Source: Rhodobacterales bacterium RIFCSPHIGHO2_02_FULL_62_130
Lineage (GTDB): Bacteria; Pseudomonadota; Alphaproteobacteria; Rhodobacterales; Rhodobacteraceae
DNA: 52,448 nucleotides
Assembly (NCBI GenBank): GCA_001828855.1
Contig: MHZT01000028.1
Location: 1 to 52,448 of the forward strand
Reading direction: 5' to 3'
Position numbers and translations under genes: made by a program. Numbering within the stretch: the stretch's first letter is position 1; the number at the start of each line of letters is the position of its first letter. The notes below the pieces were generated by a model. The model had not been told where the DNA came from. It searched no databases and saw only the letters and a program-made list of their open reading frames with translations. Below, in pieces: positions 16,024-24,643 of this stretch.

Positions 16024-16461
16024 ATGATCAGACTGAATCTGACAGCCACCCCTGAATGGCTGACACTCACCCCTGGCCTGCGCCTACTGGTCGGTCCTTT
16101 GACCACTGCCCTGATGGTCTCAGCCCGCGCCGATCCGGCCATAGAAAACCTTCCGGACACCGCCACCCCAGAAGACCTGGCACTTGCCATGGCCAAGGCC
16201 ATAGCCCGTCGTGCGGTGCTGGATTGGGAAGGCGTGGGTGATGACGTGGGCCAGCCCTTACCTGTCACCCCCGAAGGCATCGACGCCCTTCTGGAAATCT
16301 GGCCGATCTTCGAGGCGTTCCAGACCCGGTACGTCGCAAAGGGTCTGATCCTGGATGCGGAAAAAAACGTCTCCGCGCCCTTGCCGAGTGGTCCTTCGGC
16401 GGGGGCGACCGCTACTGCGCGGCCTGCACCGGGGTCTGCCCCGACTGCCCAGCCAGACTGA
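16024..16461 (+). CDS. Tail assembly chaperone, short (zero-frame) form
   Basis: This 145-residue protein starts at the ATG at 16024: MIRLNLTATPEWLTLTPGLRLLVGPLTTALMV, then PEDLALAMAKAIARRAVLDWEGVG and VTPEGIDALLEIWPIFEAFQTRY. It occupies the lambda gpG position between tube and tape measure. The last 30 residues after the A-AAA-AAC heptamer are Pro/Ala/Ser-rich and look unfolded, as expected if the functional long form is made by slipping to the -1 frame. The long form would be 223 residues (16024-16368 then 16368-16694). Confidence 0.8.
   Translation: MIRLNLTATPEWLTLTPGLRLLVGPLTTALMVSARADPAIENLPDTATPEDLALAMAKAIARRAVLDWEGVGDDVGQPLPVTPEGIDALLEIWPIFEAFQTRYVAKGLILDAEKNVSAPLPSGPSAGATATARPAPGSAPTAQPD
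16362..16407 (+). promoter_or_regulatory. Programmed -1 ribosomal frameshift signal
   Basis: The zero frame reads GAA AAA AAC, so 16362-16368 is A-AAA-AAC, a canonical X-XXY-YYZ slippery heptamer. Seven bases later a 12-bp stem forms between 16376-16387 and 16396-16407 around an 8-base loop (10 Watson-Crick and 2 G-T pairs). Slippage by -1 joins the short chaperone to a 108-residue frame that has no own start near its beginning. Heptamer, spacer and stem match the layout known for G/GT-type genes of tailed phages. Confidence 0.8.
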
Positions 16462-16694
16462 ACCGACCGCAGACGGAAGACGGCTGGCAGGTCTGGGATC
16501 TGGTTGGCCGTCTTGGCGGCCAGGTTCGCGTCAGTCTCGGCGCGGTGCTTGGCTGGGACATGGGGGCGGCATTCGCCTTGGCGCAGGCGCTGGGCGTGAA
16601 CATGCTGATCGTAGCCGAACTGCTGCCCGAAATCGAGGCGGTGATGGTGCGCAAGTTGAACGAGCAACTCAGGGATGGGCAGGCAGATCCCTGA
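16368..16694 (+). CDS. -1 frame extension of tail assembly chaperone (T-like domain)
   Basis: This 108-residue frame is entered by slippage at 16362-16368 and has no stop before 16692. It reads LAEWSFGGGDRYCAACTGVCPDC, with two CxxC pairs that could bind zinc, then EDGWQVWDLVGRLGGQVRV, GWDMGAAFALAQALGVN and LLPEIEAVMVRKLNEQ. The second half resembles small proteins of the DUF7697 kind found before tape measure genes. The first internal ATG lies mid-domain (near 16557), so independent translation is unlikely. The long chaperone would bind the tape measure during assembly, as lambda gpGT does. Confidence 0.72.
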   Translation, partial: RLRALAEWSFGGGDRYCAACTGVCPDCPARLNRPQTEDGWQVWDLVGRLGGQVRVSLGAVLGWDMGAAFALAQALGVNMLIVAELLPEIEAVMVRKLNEQLRDGQADP

Positions 16695-16699
16695 TGCCT

Positions 16700-16990
16700 T
16701 CAGCCTGCCAGGGTGCGCTGAACGATCTGGGGGTCTTTGGAGATCAGCGCCAACAGAACCCGCGCAGGTCCATCGGGGCTGCGACGACGCTGCTCCCAGT
16801 TTAGCAATGTGCCCTTCTTGACCCCGATGCTGCGGGCGAACTCAATCTGTGACAGACCCGTGCGCGCGCGGATCGCCTGCACGTCGGGTTCCGGCAGATC
16901 GATCTCATGGACCACGCCCAAGGCTTCGCCACGGGCGTGCGACAGCGCTTCCTTCAGGCCCTGCTCGATACTCTTGAATGCGTCGGTCAT
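16700..16990 (-). CDS. HigA-like antitoxin (phage TA pair 2)
   Basis: This 96-residue XRE-type helix-turn-helix protein ends with the DNA-binding domain: DLPEPDVQAIRARTGLSQIEFARSIGVKKGTLLNWEQRRRSPDGPARVLLALI. This arrangement (N-terminal dimer or toxin-binding part, C-terminal HTH) is that of HigA/MqsA-type antitoxins. It overlaps the toxin gene by 4 bases and follows it, the inverted order typical of higBA. It lies antisense between the tail chaperone and tape measure genes. Confidence 0.88.
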   Translation of the reverse strand: MTDAFKSIEQGLKEALSHARGEALGVVHEIDLPEPDVQAIRARTGLSQIEFARSIGVKKGTLLNWEQRRRSPDGPARVLLALISKDPQIVQRTLAG

Positions 16991-17328
16991 GTCGTTCTCC
17001 TGTAGGTCGCCGAAAGCAGTTCGCCCAAGGATCTGACGGCCTCGGCTTCCGCGGTCGTCAGATTGGCTTTCTCGTTCTTGGCAAAGACGGTGATCAGAAA
17101 GATCGGCGTGCCGTCATCCGCATTGTAAAAATGGATCACGCGAAAGCCGCCGCTCTTGCCGCCACCCTCTCGGGCAAACCGAAACTTCCTGACCCCGCCC
17201 CCGATTGAGACACCCGTTGCCGGATTACGCGCCACGAAATCGATCAGTGCCAGTCGCTCGGCCTCTGACATCAGGCTGCGCGCACGGCGCTGGAATTCCG
17301 GTGTTTCGACGACGGTGACGATTGCCAT
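16987..17328 (-). CDS. HigB/RelE-like toxin (phage TA pair 2)
   Basis: The start chosen is the ATG at 17328 (113 residues), not the ATG at 17337, because the core begins AIVTVVETPEFQRRARSLMSEAERLALIDFVARNP. GVRKFRFAREGGGKSGGFRVIHFYNADDGTPIFLITVFAKNEKANLT follows, the classic RelE/HigB strand pattern with the basic GGGKSGGFR loop and the FAKNEKANL end. It should be a ribosome-dependent mRNA interferase. It is transcribed first in the pair, and a dyad lies right at its 5' end. Confidence 0.88.
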   Translation of the reverse strand: MAIVTVVETPEFQRRARSLMSEAERLALIDFVARNPATGVSIGGGVRKFRFAREGGGKSGGFRVIHFYNADDGTPIFLITVFAKNEKANLTTAEAEAVRSLGELLSATYRRTT

Positions 17329-17340
17329 GAAACCCATATG

Positions 17341-17355
17341 TGCGCCAATGGCGCA
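17341..17355. promoter_or_regulatory. Palindromic operator upstream of the higBA-like pair
   Basis: TGCGCCA-A-TGGCGCA is a perfect 7-bp dyad around a single base, 12 bases before the toxin start. The flanks add partial symmetry (ATATG before, ATATG after). HigA-type antitoxins repress their own promoter by binding such sites, so autoregulation is the likely role. It also lies 37 bases before the tape measure start on the other strand. Confidence 0.6.
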
Positions 17356-17391
17356 TATGTCAATGACGTATCATTTTGAGGAGGCCAACAG

Positions 17392-19845
17392 ATGGCCGAA
17401 AAACGCGTCTCTGTCCGGCTAGTCGCCGAAGGCGGCCGCCAAGTGCGTGCCGAGTTGGAAGGCATCGGCGAGGCGGGCGCGCGGGGCTTTGGGCGGTTGT
17501 CGTCGGAGATGGGTCTTGCCAACACCCGGCTTGTCAGCTTTGCCCGTAAGGCCGGAATTGCGCTGGCGGCGGTGACGGCAGCAGCAGCGGCCACGGGTGT
17601 AGCGATGGTCCGTTCGGGTTTGGAGACGATCGGCGCTCAGGCGGACATGGCTGCATCCCTCAAAACCACCGTCGAAAGCTTGCAAGTGCTTACCTGGGCG
17701 GGCGAGTTGGCAGGAGTGTCGATGGGCGAAATCGAACAGGCCACGAAGAAGCTGACGACGCGCCTTTCCGAAGCCGCCACCGGTTCCGGCTCGGCCGTGG
17801 TGGCGCTGCAGCGGCTGAATCTGACGGCCGCTGAACTGCAAGCCCTGCCCTTGGATCAACGCATCGTCGCTATTCAAGAGGCACTGGCCCGATTTGTGCC
17901 CGAGGCAGAACGCGCCGCAGTTGCGTCAGACCTTTTCGGCGATAAGGCGGCACTGGCGTTTCTGCGGATTGACCCGGCCACTTTGCGCGAGGCGGCGAAG
18001 GATGTGCGCGACTTCGGCGTGGCGGTCAGCGCCAGCGATGCCGCCCAGATCGAACGCACCGGCGATGCCATCGCCAAACTGAGCCTGATCTGGCTCGGTC
18101 TCACGAACCGCCTGACCGCCGCTGTGGCCCCAGCACTGGAATCCGTGGCGAACGCGCTGGCGGACATGGCGCGCGGCACTGGACCTATTGGTGCAGCCAT
18201 CACGACGGTGTTCGATAACCTCGGCCGCCTCGCCACCTATGCCACAACCTTTGCGACCTTCATGGCCGGGCGCTGGGCTGCGGGACTTGCCGCCGCAGCC
18301 CTGTCTGTTCGTGGCCTGGCCACAGGTCTGGTCCTCCTGCGCGGCGCCCTGATCCGCACCGGCATTGGCGCGCTGATCGTGGGCGCAGGCGAATTGGTCT
18401 ACCAGTTCACGCAACTTGCCGCAAAGGTGGGCGGGATCGGGGCCGCATTTGGCCTGCTCGGAAATGTCGCAGCCGAGGTCTGGAACCGGATCGCGCTGTC
18501 GGGTGCAGCAGCTTGGACCCGGATTGAGTCTCGCTGGTCCGAGGCGCAGGCGGGGATTTACGACGGGCTGCAATCGGCCCTGTCGGCGGTGGTCGGTTGG
18601 GGCAACGCGGCCGTCGGCACGTTTCAGGGCGCTTATGATGCAATCACCGCGATCTGGGGCGCCCTGCCGCAAGCCATCGGCGATTTTGCCTTCCAGGCGG
18701 CGAATGGGCTGATCGACGGAGTTGAGTCGATGCTGAATGCCGTGGTGACGCGGATCAACAGCTTCATCGAAGGGCTGAACGCGGCACTGGCACTTCTGCC
18801 AGATTGGGCAACGGGCGAAGGCGGGATAAGCATCGGCACGCTTGAGGCTGTAGATCTGGGCAGAATCGCCAATCCGTATGAGGGAGCGGCTGCAGACGCG
18901 GGTGCTGCTGCAGCCGAGGCCTTCAAGGCGGCGATGGCAAAGACTTACGTTGATGTGCCGGATCTCTTTGGCGGCATGGCCGAAGCTGCACGTTCCCGGG
19001 CAGGCGGATATGCAGAGGCCGCGGGTATGTTGTCCGAGGCGGCCTCGCGCCCCATGACGGCTTGGGAAGCCCTGAAGGCTGCGATCTTTGGCACCGGCAC
19101 TGCGAGCGAAGAAGCTTTGAACGGCGCAACGGATGCCGCCGCCGCCCTGTCGGACGGGTTTGACGAGGCGGGTCGTTCGGCAGGCGGGGCTGGTGCTGCG
19201 GCCAAGGCTGCGGCGGAAGCGGCGGCCGCCGGTTGGGCGCAGGTCAGTAAATCGCTGGCGGAATATGCCAAGGGCGCGATGGATTGGGGCAAGGGCTTGG
19301 GCGAGACGCTGACCTCGGCCTTCAGCTCGGCCGAAAGCGCATTCCGGGATTTTGTCACCACCGGCAAGCTCGACTTCAAATCACTGGTCTCCTCGATCCT
19401 GGCGGACCTTGCCACGCTGGCCTTCAAGAACTCCGTACTGGGCCCCCTGGCCAATTGGCTCTCAAAAGGGTTCGGCAGCATCTTTGCCCCGGTGCAACAC
19501 GACGGTGGCATGGTCGGCGGGCCTGGACCTGGCCGCATGGTCTCGCCCCTGGCTTTCGGCGGTGCCCCACGTATGCACGCTGGCGGCTGGGCTGGTCTGC
19601 GCCCCGACGAGGTTCCAGCGATCCTGCAGCGCGGCGAAAGGGTGCTGTCGCGTGCCGAGGTCGCAAGTGGAGTCAGCCGGGGCGGTGCTGGGGCTGGCGG
19701 TGTTTCGATCAGCATCGACGCGCGCGGGGCGCAGGCCGGTGTGGCGGAACAGATCGATGCCAAGCTGCGCGCGGCCCTGCCGGAAATCGCGCGCCTGGCC
19801 AAGGCCAGCGTGGCGGATGGTCGGCGTCGTGGCCAAACCCTTTGA
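17392..19845 (+). CDS. Tail tape measure protein
   Basis: This 817-residue protein sets tail length. The N-terminus (VSVRLVAEGGRQVRAELEGIGEAGARGFGRLSSEM) is the usual coiled start. A first hydrophobic block is at about 55-75 (GIALAAVTAAAAATGVAMV), and further hydrophobic helices near 280-360 could insert in the host membrane. The C-terminus has DFVTTGKLDFKSLVSSILADLATLAF and HAGGWAGLRPDEVPAILQRGERVLSRAE, shared by lambda-like tape measures. At about 3 A per helical residue net of the ends, it predicts a tail of roughly 100 nm. GAGG stands upstream of the ATG. Confidence 0.92.
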   Translation: MAEKRVSVRLVAEGGRQVRAELEGIGEAGARGFGRLSSEMGLANTRLVSFARKAGIALAAVTAAAAATGVAMVRSGLETIGAQADMAASLKTTVESLQVLTWAGELAGVSMGEIEQATKKLTTRLSEAATGSGSAVVALQRLNLTAAELQALPLDQRIVAIQEALARFVPEAERAAVASDLFGDKAALAFLRIDPATLREAAKDVRDFGVAVSASDAAQIERTGDAIAKLSLIWLGLTNRLTAAVAPALESVANALADMARGTGPIGAAITTVFDNLGRLATYATTFATFMAGRWAAGLAAAALSVRGLATGLVLLRGALIRTGIGALIVGAGELVYQFTQLAAKVGGIGAAFGLLGNVAAEVWNRIALSGAAAWTRIESRWSEAQAGIYDGLQSALSAVVGWGNAAVGTFQGAYDAITAIWGALPQAIGDFAFQAANGLIDGVESMLNAVVTRINSFIEGLNAALALLPDWATGEGGISIGTLEAVDLGRIANPYEGAAADAGAAAAEAFKAAMAKTYVDVPDLFGGMAEAARSRAGGYAEAAGMLSEAASRPMTAWEALKAAIFGTGTASEEALNGATDAAAALSDGFDEAGRSAGGAGAAAKAAAEAAAAGWAQVSKSLAEYAKGAMDWGKGLGETLTSAFSSAESAFRDFVTTGKLDFKSLVSSILADLATLAFKNSVLGPLANWLSKGFGSIFAPVQHDGGMVGGPGPGRMVSPLAFGGAPRMHAGGWAGLRPDEVPAILQRGERVLSRAEVASGVSRGGAGAGGVSISIDARGAQAGVAEQIDAKLRAALPEIARLAKASVADGRRRGQTL

Positions 19846-19861
19846 AAAATGAACCCCTACA

Positions 19862-20455
19862 ATGATCCCAGAACTTCCCTTGACCCTCCTGCAATCGCTC
19901 GAGCGGCGTCTCGTCAGCGCGACTGCTGTTGCGACCTCACCTTTTACCGGCAGCGAACAAGTGCAGGATTGGGGCGGGGAGTGGTGGGAGTACGGGATCG
20001 AGATGGCGCGGACCAATGGGCGTGATGGCAGACGGCTGTCGGCGTTTCTAACCGCGCTGGGCGGCCTGCGGGGCCGGTTTCTGTTCCGCGACCCCACGAT
20101 CCGGCAGCCGGGGATTGCGTACACGCCGACGGTTGCGGGCGCAGGCCAGAGTGGCGGGACGCTGAACACCAACGGCTGGCCCGCCTCCAGCACTCCACTT
20201 TTTGCCGGGGATTTCTTCTCGCTGGGTGTTGATCACCAGACACGGCTCTATCAGTTGACCGCCGATGTGATCAGCAATGCTTCGGGGCTCGCAACGCTCA
20301 GCTTCGTGCCGCGCCTGCGGGCATCCCCTACCGATGGCGCTGCCTTGGAAATCGCGGCACCTGCGGTTCTGTTGCGGCTGACAGCTCCCGTTCCGACCCG
20401 CATTGGCCGGGCGGACACCTTTCTCTTCACCCTGACCGCCCGGGAGGCGTTATGA
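19862..20455 (+). CDS. Phage distal tail protein
   Basis: This 197-residue protein follows the tape measure. PELPLTLLQSLERRLVSATAVATSPFTGSEQVQDWGGEWWEYGIEMART is followed by AFLTALGGLRGRFLFRDPT, a beta-rich pattern of Dit-like/minor tail proteins of this phage group. The segment GGDFFSLG-type loop (AGDFFSLGVDHQTRLYQLT) supports that family. It should form the ring at the tail tip and link tube to tip proteins. It overlaps the next gene by 4 bases. Confidence 0.7.
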   Translation: MIPELPLTLLQSLERRLVSATAVATSPFTGSEQVQDWGGEWWEYGIEMARTNGRDGRRLSAFLTALGGLRGRFLFRDPTIRQPGIAYTPTVAGAGQSGGTLNTNGWPASSTPLFAGDFFSLGVDHQTRLYQLTADVISNASGLATLSFVPRLRASPTDGAALEIAAPAVLLRLTAPVPTRIGRADTFLFTLTAREAL

Positions 20456-21012
20456 GCCGCGATCTGACGCCGGATTTTGCCGCAGCCCTTGGCGCGCGGG
20501 ATCTGCGCCCGGTGATCTTTTACGAAGGCGGTTTTGCCTCCGGCCCGCTGCGGCTGTGGTCGGGGCTCTCTGCCATTGATTGGGCCGGTCAATCTTGGTC
20601 CGGGGCTGGCGCGCTTCTAGGCCTTGGCAGCGTCGAGGAAACCGGCTCCGTCGTGGCTTCAGGCACGGTGGTGTCCTTGTCTGGCGTGCCGCCAGATCTC
20701 GTGCAACTGGCCATCGCGGAAGCGCGGCAGGGTCTGCCGGGGAAGCTCTGGCTCGGGCTTCTGACCGAAGCTGGCACTATCATAGCCGATCCGGTGCTGG
20801 CCTTTGCGGGTCGGCTCGATGTACCCGAGATCACCGACGATCTGGAAACCTGTCGGATCACCATCAGCTACGAGAGCCGCCTGATCGATCTCAATACCGC
20901 GCGCAGCTGGCGCTACACCCACGAGAGCCAGAAGGTGATCTGGCCCGACGATCGTGGCTTTGAATATGTCACGGCCATTCAGGACCAGGAAATCAAATGG
21001 GGCCGCAAATGA
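20452..21012 (+). CDS. Phage minor tail protein (tip)
   Basis: This 186-residue protein begins MSRDLTPDFAAALGARDLRPVIFYEGGF and has SGLSAIDWAGQSWSGAGALLGLGSVEETGSVVASG and FAGRLDVPEITDDLETCRITISYESRLIDLN. It resembles minor tail proteins that precede a cysteine peptidase-like gene, comparable in order to lambda L before K. Exact function is unknown; a structural part of the tip baseplate is likely. It is coupled to both neighbours by ATGA overlaps. Confidence 0.7.
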   Translation: MSRDLTPDFAAALGARDLRPVIFYEGGFASGPLRLWSGLSAIDWAGQSWSGAGALLGLGSVEETGSVVASGTVVSLSGVPPDLVQLAIAEARQGLPGKLWLGLLTEAGTIIADPVLAFAGRLDVPEITDDLETCRITISYESRLIDLNTARSWRYTHESQKVIWPDDRGFEYVTAIQDQEIKWGRK

Positions 21013-21413
21013 AGGTCACCGGTTGGGAGGTTCTTCTTGCCGCGGCCGTCGACGATGCGCGGAGTCGCAGCTTCACCTGGGGCACGCATGATTGTGCGAC
21101 CTGGGCCTTCGATTTGCGCCGCGATCTGATCGGCGGCGATGATACCGCAGCGCACTGGCGCGGCCGGTATCGGACGGCGCGCGGTGCCGCGCGGGTCATG
21201 CGGCGCTTGGGGTGGTCTTCGATGAGGCAAGCAGGAACCGCCCTGCTCGGGGTGCCGCTGGCCGATGTGCGGCTGGCGCAACGCGGCGACCTGGTGCTGT
21301 CGCCAGACGCCTCCTCCTTCGGGGTCTGCCTTGGCGCGCAGGTAGCGTTCCTGGCGCCCGAGGGTTTGACACTGCGTGCGCTTTCTTCCTGCGCCTTGGC
21401 ATGGAGGATCTAA
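21009..21413 (+). CDS. DUF6950-like tail peptidase (NlpC/P60-type)
   Basis: This 134-residue protein starts at the ATG at 21009 overlapping the previous stop. TWGTHDCATWAFDLRRDLIGG holds a likely catalytic Cys, RGRYRTARGAARVMRRLGW follows, and a distal RGDLVLSPDASSFGVCLGAQVAF region would carry the rest of the active site. The lambda K and GTA counterparts are peptidases that open the cell wall on DNA entry. No His in the expected strand is obvious, so activity is uncertain. A 4-residue longer start at 20997 is possible. Confidence 0.7.
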   Translation: MKVTGWEVLLAAAVDDARSRSFTWGTHDCATWAFDLRRDLIGGDDTAAHWRGRYRTARGAARVMRRLGWSSMRQAGTALLGVPLADVRLAQRGDLVLSPDASSFGVCLGAQVAFLAPEGLTLRALSSCALAWRI

Positions 21414-24020
21414 ATGGCATTCCTTGCACCCTTGTTCGGAGGCGGGTTGTTTGCAGGCACGGCGCTGGCAAGTCTTGCCAGCCTTGGTGGCTTCGGCACA
21501 CTTGCGCTCCGGCTTGGCGCATCCTTGCTGCTGTCCGCCGCCTCGCGCGCCTTGATGCCCGGTCCCACATTGCCCGCACGCACCGTAACCGTCCGCGAGG
21601 CCGTTGCCCCGCGCGATATGGTCTATGGCCGGGCGCGCAAGGGCGGGGTGATCATCTATATCAGCGAGGCCGGGCCAAAACGGCAATATCTGCATCTGGT
21701 CGTGGTGCTGGCGGCGCATCGGGTCGCGGGGATCGGGGCTGTCTATTTTGACGGCGAGGCGGCGGTGGACGCCAGCGGCGTGGCTCTTGGTCGCTGGGCG
21801 GGCCTTGTCACAGTCGAAAAGCGGCTCGGGACTGACGACCAGACCGGTTTTGACGGCTTGATCGCAGCCTTGCCCGAAGCCTGGACAACCGCCCATCGAT
21901 TGCGCGGTTGCGCCGCCATCCATCTGCGCCTGCAGGCGGATCAGGACGCCTTTCCCGGTGGCATCCCGGCGATCTCGGTGGACGTTCAGGGCAAGAACGA
22001 CATCTACGATCCGCGCAGCGATACCTTTGCTTATTCGGAGAACCCTGCGCTTTGCCTGGCCGATTACATGGCGCATGCCCGCTTTGGCCTTGGGGCCGCG
22101 ATCGGCGCCAGTGACGGCATCAACACCGAGGCGCTGATCGAGGCCGCCAATATCTGCGACGAGGCCGTCAGTTTAGCCGCAGGCGGTTCTGAACTCCGCT
22201 ACAGCTGCAACGGGGTGGTGTCGCTCGCCGAAAACCCAAAAACCATCATCGAGGCAATGCTCACCGCAATGGCTGGTCGGGTGGCTAATTCCGGTGGCCA
22301 GTGGCGACTGCATGCCGGGGCGTACCGCATGCCTACGTTCGGTCTGACGCAGGATCATGCGCGCGAAGGTGGTCTGACGCTCTCGACGCGGATCAGTGCG
22401 GCACAAAACTTCAACGGCGTGCGCGGCCAGTTCATCAGCCCCGAAAATGATTGGCAGCCCGACGACTTTCCGGCCTATGTCAGCGAGGTTTATCGCGCCG
22501 AGGATGGCGGCGAGGAGAAATGGCGCGATATTGCGCTGCCCTTCACGCAATCGGCGACCACGGCGCAGCGGCTGGCCAAGATCGAGCTTGAACGCGCGCG
22601 GCGGCAAATGTCGATCCGCTTTGCAGGCAAGCTTTCAGCGTGGGCGGTGCAGGTCGGCGATACCGTGGCGCTGACCTATGATCGCTGGGGCATGGCGGCT
22701 AAACCCTATGAGGTGATTGAGGCGCGGCTCGATCTGGCCACCTCCGGCGACGGTCCGCAGCTTTTGCCGGAACTGGTGCTGCGCGAAACATCGCCCTTGG
22801 TCTATGATTGGGATGCGAGTGAGGCCGCGATCTATGCAGCAGCCCCCAGATCGACCCTGCCCTCGGCCTTCAATGTGGCCCCGCCTGGAAGCCCCGAGAT
22901 CGCAGAATCGCTCTACATCACCCGCGATGGCGCAGGGGTGAAAGCGGCTGTGCTGGTCAGTTGGCGCGCATCCGACAGTGGTTATGTGGCGCAGTATCAG
23001 GTCGAAAGCCGGATGGTGGATTCACTCGGCAGCGCTCTTGGCAGCGGCGCCTGGACCAACCACGGGCGCACCGACGCAACCGCAATGGAAATCCGCGATA
23101 TCGCCCCGGGGTTCTGGGAGTTCCGCGTCAAGGCGCTGACGGTTCTTGGGGTGTCTTCGCCTTGGTCGGTCACGGTGAAGGAGGTGCTGGCTCTGACAGC
23201 CCCACCTGCTGCGCTCGCGGGGGTGACGCTGCAAACCGCAGGCGGCATGGCAATCCTGAAATGGACGCGGTCTGCCGATCTCGATGTGCGTATCGGCGGC
23301 AATATCGTGATCCGACACAGTCAGGCCCCGAGTGCGACCTGGGCCAGCAGCCAGTCCTTCGACATCGTGGCGGGCAGCGATGCCATCGCGGTGGTGCCAC
23401 TTCTTCCCGGCACCTACCTTTTGCGCGCCCGCGACAGTTCCGGGGTGCTGGGCGAGGTTGTCTCGCTTTCCACCACTGGCGCGCAAGCGCTGGCCTTTGC
23501 CCCGGTGATGGCCCTGACGGCCGAGCCCGATTTTGACGGGGTCAAATCCGGCACGGTCGCCATCGACGGGGCGCTGTCGCTTGATGCCGTGACACCCTTT
23601 GACGATTGGCCCGATGTCGATGTGGTCACGAGCTTTGACCGGGTCGGCGGCACGGTCAGTTCGGGCAGCTTCACCTTCGCGAGCGGCATGGATTTTGGCG
23701 CGCTGCGGCGGGTGCGGCTGCGCAGCCATATCCTGCTGTCAGCCGCGGGCGTTCTCGACGACCTCGATGCCCGGTCTGAGGCCATCGATCTTTGGCCAGA
23801 CTTCGACGGCAGTCTCGAGGCCGAGGTCGATGCGGTGATCGAAGCGCGCAGCACACCAGATGATCCCTCCGGATCACCGATCTGGTCCGATTGGGGCCGA
23901 ATTGACAGCCACGAGATCTCGGCGCGCGGCATCGAGGCCCGCGCGCATCTTTCCACCCGCGACCCGGTCTGGGTGCCGCTGGTGTCCCAGCTTCGGCTTT
24001 ATGCAGATGAGGTTGCCTGA
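21414..24020 (+). CDS. Tail tip / host specificity protein (J-like)
   Basis: This 868-residue protein is large and repeat-like. The N-terminus has hydrophobic Gly/Ala-rich segments (LFGGGLFAGTALASLASLGG). GPTLPARTVTVREAVAPRDMVYGRARKGGVIIYI is the classic J-type start, followed by VYFDGEAAVDASG and AFAYSENPALCLADYMA. Fibronectin-like strands follow (SWRASDSGYVAQYQVESRMVD, GFWEFRVKALTVLGVSSPWS). It forms the central tip that touches the receptor. The C-terminal 250 residues are likely the host-range part. It starts directly after the previous stop. Confidence 0.9.
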   Translation: MAFLAPLFGGGLFAGTALASLASLGGFGTLALRLGASLLLSAASRALMPGPTLPARTVTVREAVAPRDMVYGRARKGGVIIYISEAGPKRQYLHLVVVLAAHRVAGIGAVYFDGEAAVDASGVALGRWAGLVTVEKRLGTDDQTGFDGLIAALPEAWTTAHRLRGCAAIHLRLQADQDAFPGGIPAISVDVQGKNDIYDPRSDTFAYSENPALCLADYMAHARFGLGAAIGASDGINTEALIEAANICDEAVSLAAGGSELRYSCNGVVSLAENPKTIIEAMLTAMAGRVANSGGQWRLHAGAYRMPTFGLTQDHAREGGLTLSTRISAAQNFNGVRGQFISPENDWQPDDFPAYVSEVYRAEDGGEEKWRDIALPFTQSATTAQRLAKIELERARRQMSIRFAGKLSAWAVQVGDTVALTYDRWGMAAKPYEVIEARLDLATSGDGPQLLPELVLRETSPLVYDWDASEAAIYAAAPRSTLPSAFNVAPPGSPEIAESLYITRDGAGVKAAVLVSWRASDSGYVAQYQVESRMVDSLGSALGSGAWTNHGRTDATAMEIRDIAPGFWEFRVKALTVLGVSSPWSVTVKEVLALTAPPAALAGVTLQTAGGMAILKWTRSADLDVRIGGNIVIRHSQAPSATWASSQSFDIVAGSDAIAVVPLLPGTYLLRARDSSGVLGEVVSLSTTGAQALAFAPVMALTAEPDFDGVKSGTVAIDGALSLDAVTPFDDWPDVDVVTSFDRVGGTVSSGSFTFASGMDFGALRRVRLRSHILLSAAGVLDDLDARSEAIDLWPDFDGSLEAEVDAVIEARSTPDDPSGSPIWSDWGRIDSHEISARGIEARAHLSTRDPVWVPLVSQLRLYADEVA

Positions 24021-24643
24021 TGGCACAAGTCACTTCCCAATCGGTTGCCAATGGCAGCGGTGCTGCCGTGCGCTCCGATATCAACAGCAAATTGGCCGCG
24101 CTCTTCTCGGCCAGCAGCGGGGCGGCTGCGCCCGCGACTGCTGTCGCGGGGCAGATGTGGTATGACACGGTCAACGATCAGCTCTTCGTTCGCAACGCCG
24201 CCAATACGGCTTGGGACGGGCTCTTCAGCGGCTCGGCGGCCGAGGTGCGCAGCGCCCTAGGGCTGGTGATCGGCACCAATGTGCAGCCCTTCGATGCGAA
24301 TATCCTGAAGGGCAATGCGGCGGCTGTTCTCACCGCGGCTGTCACGGCAACCCCTGAAGATGCAGGCACGAAGGCCAGTGGCTCCTTCACACCCTCGCCG
24401 GTGGGCGGGAACTTCAAGAAATACATCAATGGCGGCGCGCATACGCTCGCGGCCCCCACCTTCGCCGGAAACTACACGCTGATGATCCAGGTGACCAACA
24501 GCGCCAGCGCGGGGGCGATCACCTTCAGCGGCTTTGCCAAGGTGATCGGCGATGTGTTGACCACGACGAACGGGCAGATGTTCCAGATCGGGTTGACCAA
24601 AACCGATGGCGGTGTGGTGGCAACCGTGGTGGCGATGCAATGA
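24020..24643 (+). CDS. Tail fibre-like protein 1
   Basis: This 207-residue protein starts at the base where the J-like gene stops (TGATG). The first part (AGQMWYDTVNDQLFVRNAANTAWDGLFSG) is a typical fibre N-terminal repeat. The second half is Gly/Ser/Thr-rich and beta-like (GGAHTLAAPTFAGNYTLMIQVTNSASAGAITFSG). No enzyme motif is seen. It is probably a receptor-binding fibre or its adaptor. It overlaps the next gene by 4 bases. Confidence 0.65.
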   Translation: MAQVTSQSVANGSGAAVRSDINSKLAALFSASSGAAAPATAVAGQMWYDTVNDQLFVRNAANTAWDGLFSGSAAEVRSALGLVIGTNVQPFDANILKGNAAAVLTAAVTATPEDAGTKASGSFTPSPVGGNFKKYINGGAHTLAAPTFAGNYTLMIQVTNSASAGAITFSGFAKVIGDVLTTTNGQMFQIGLTKTDGGVVATVVAMQ

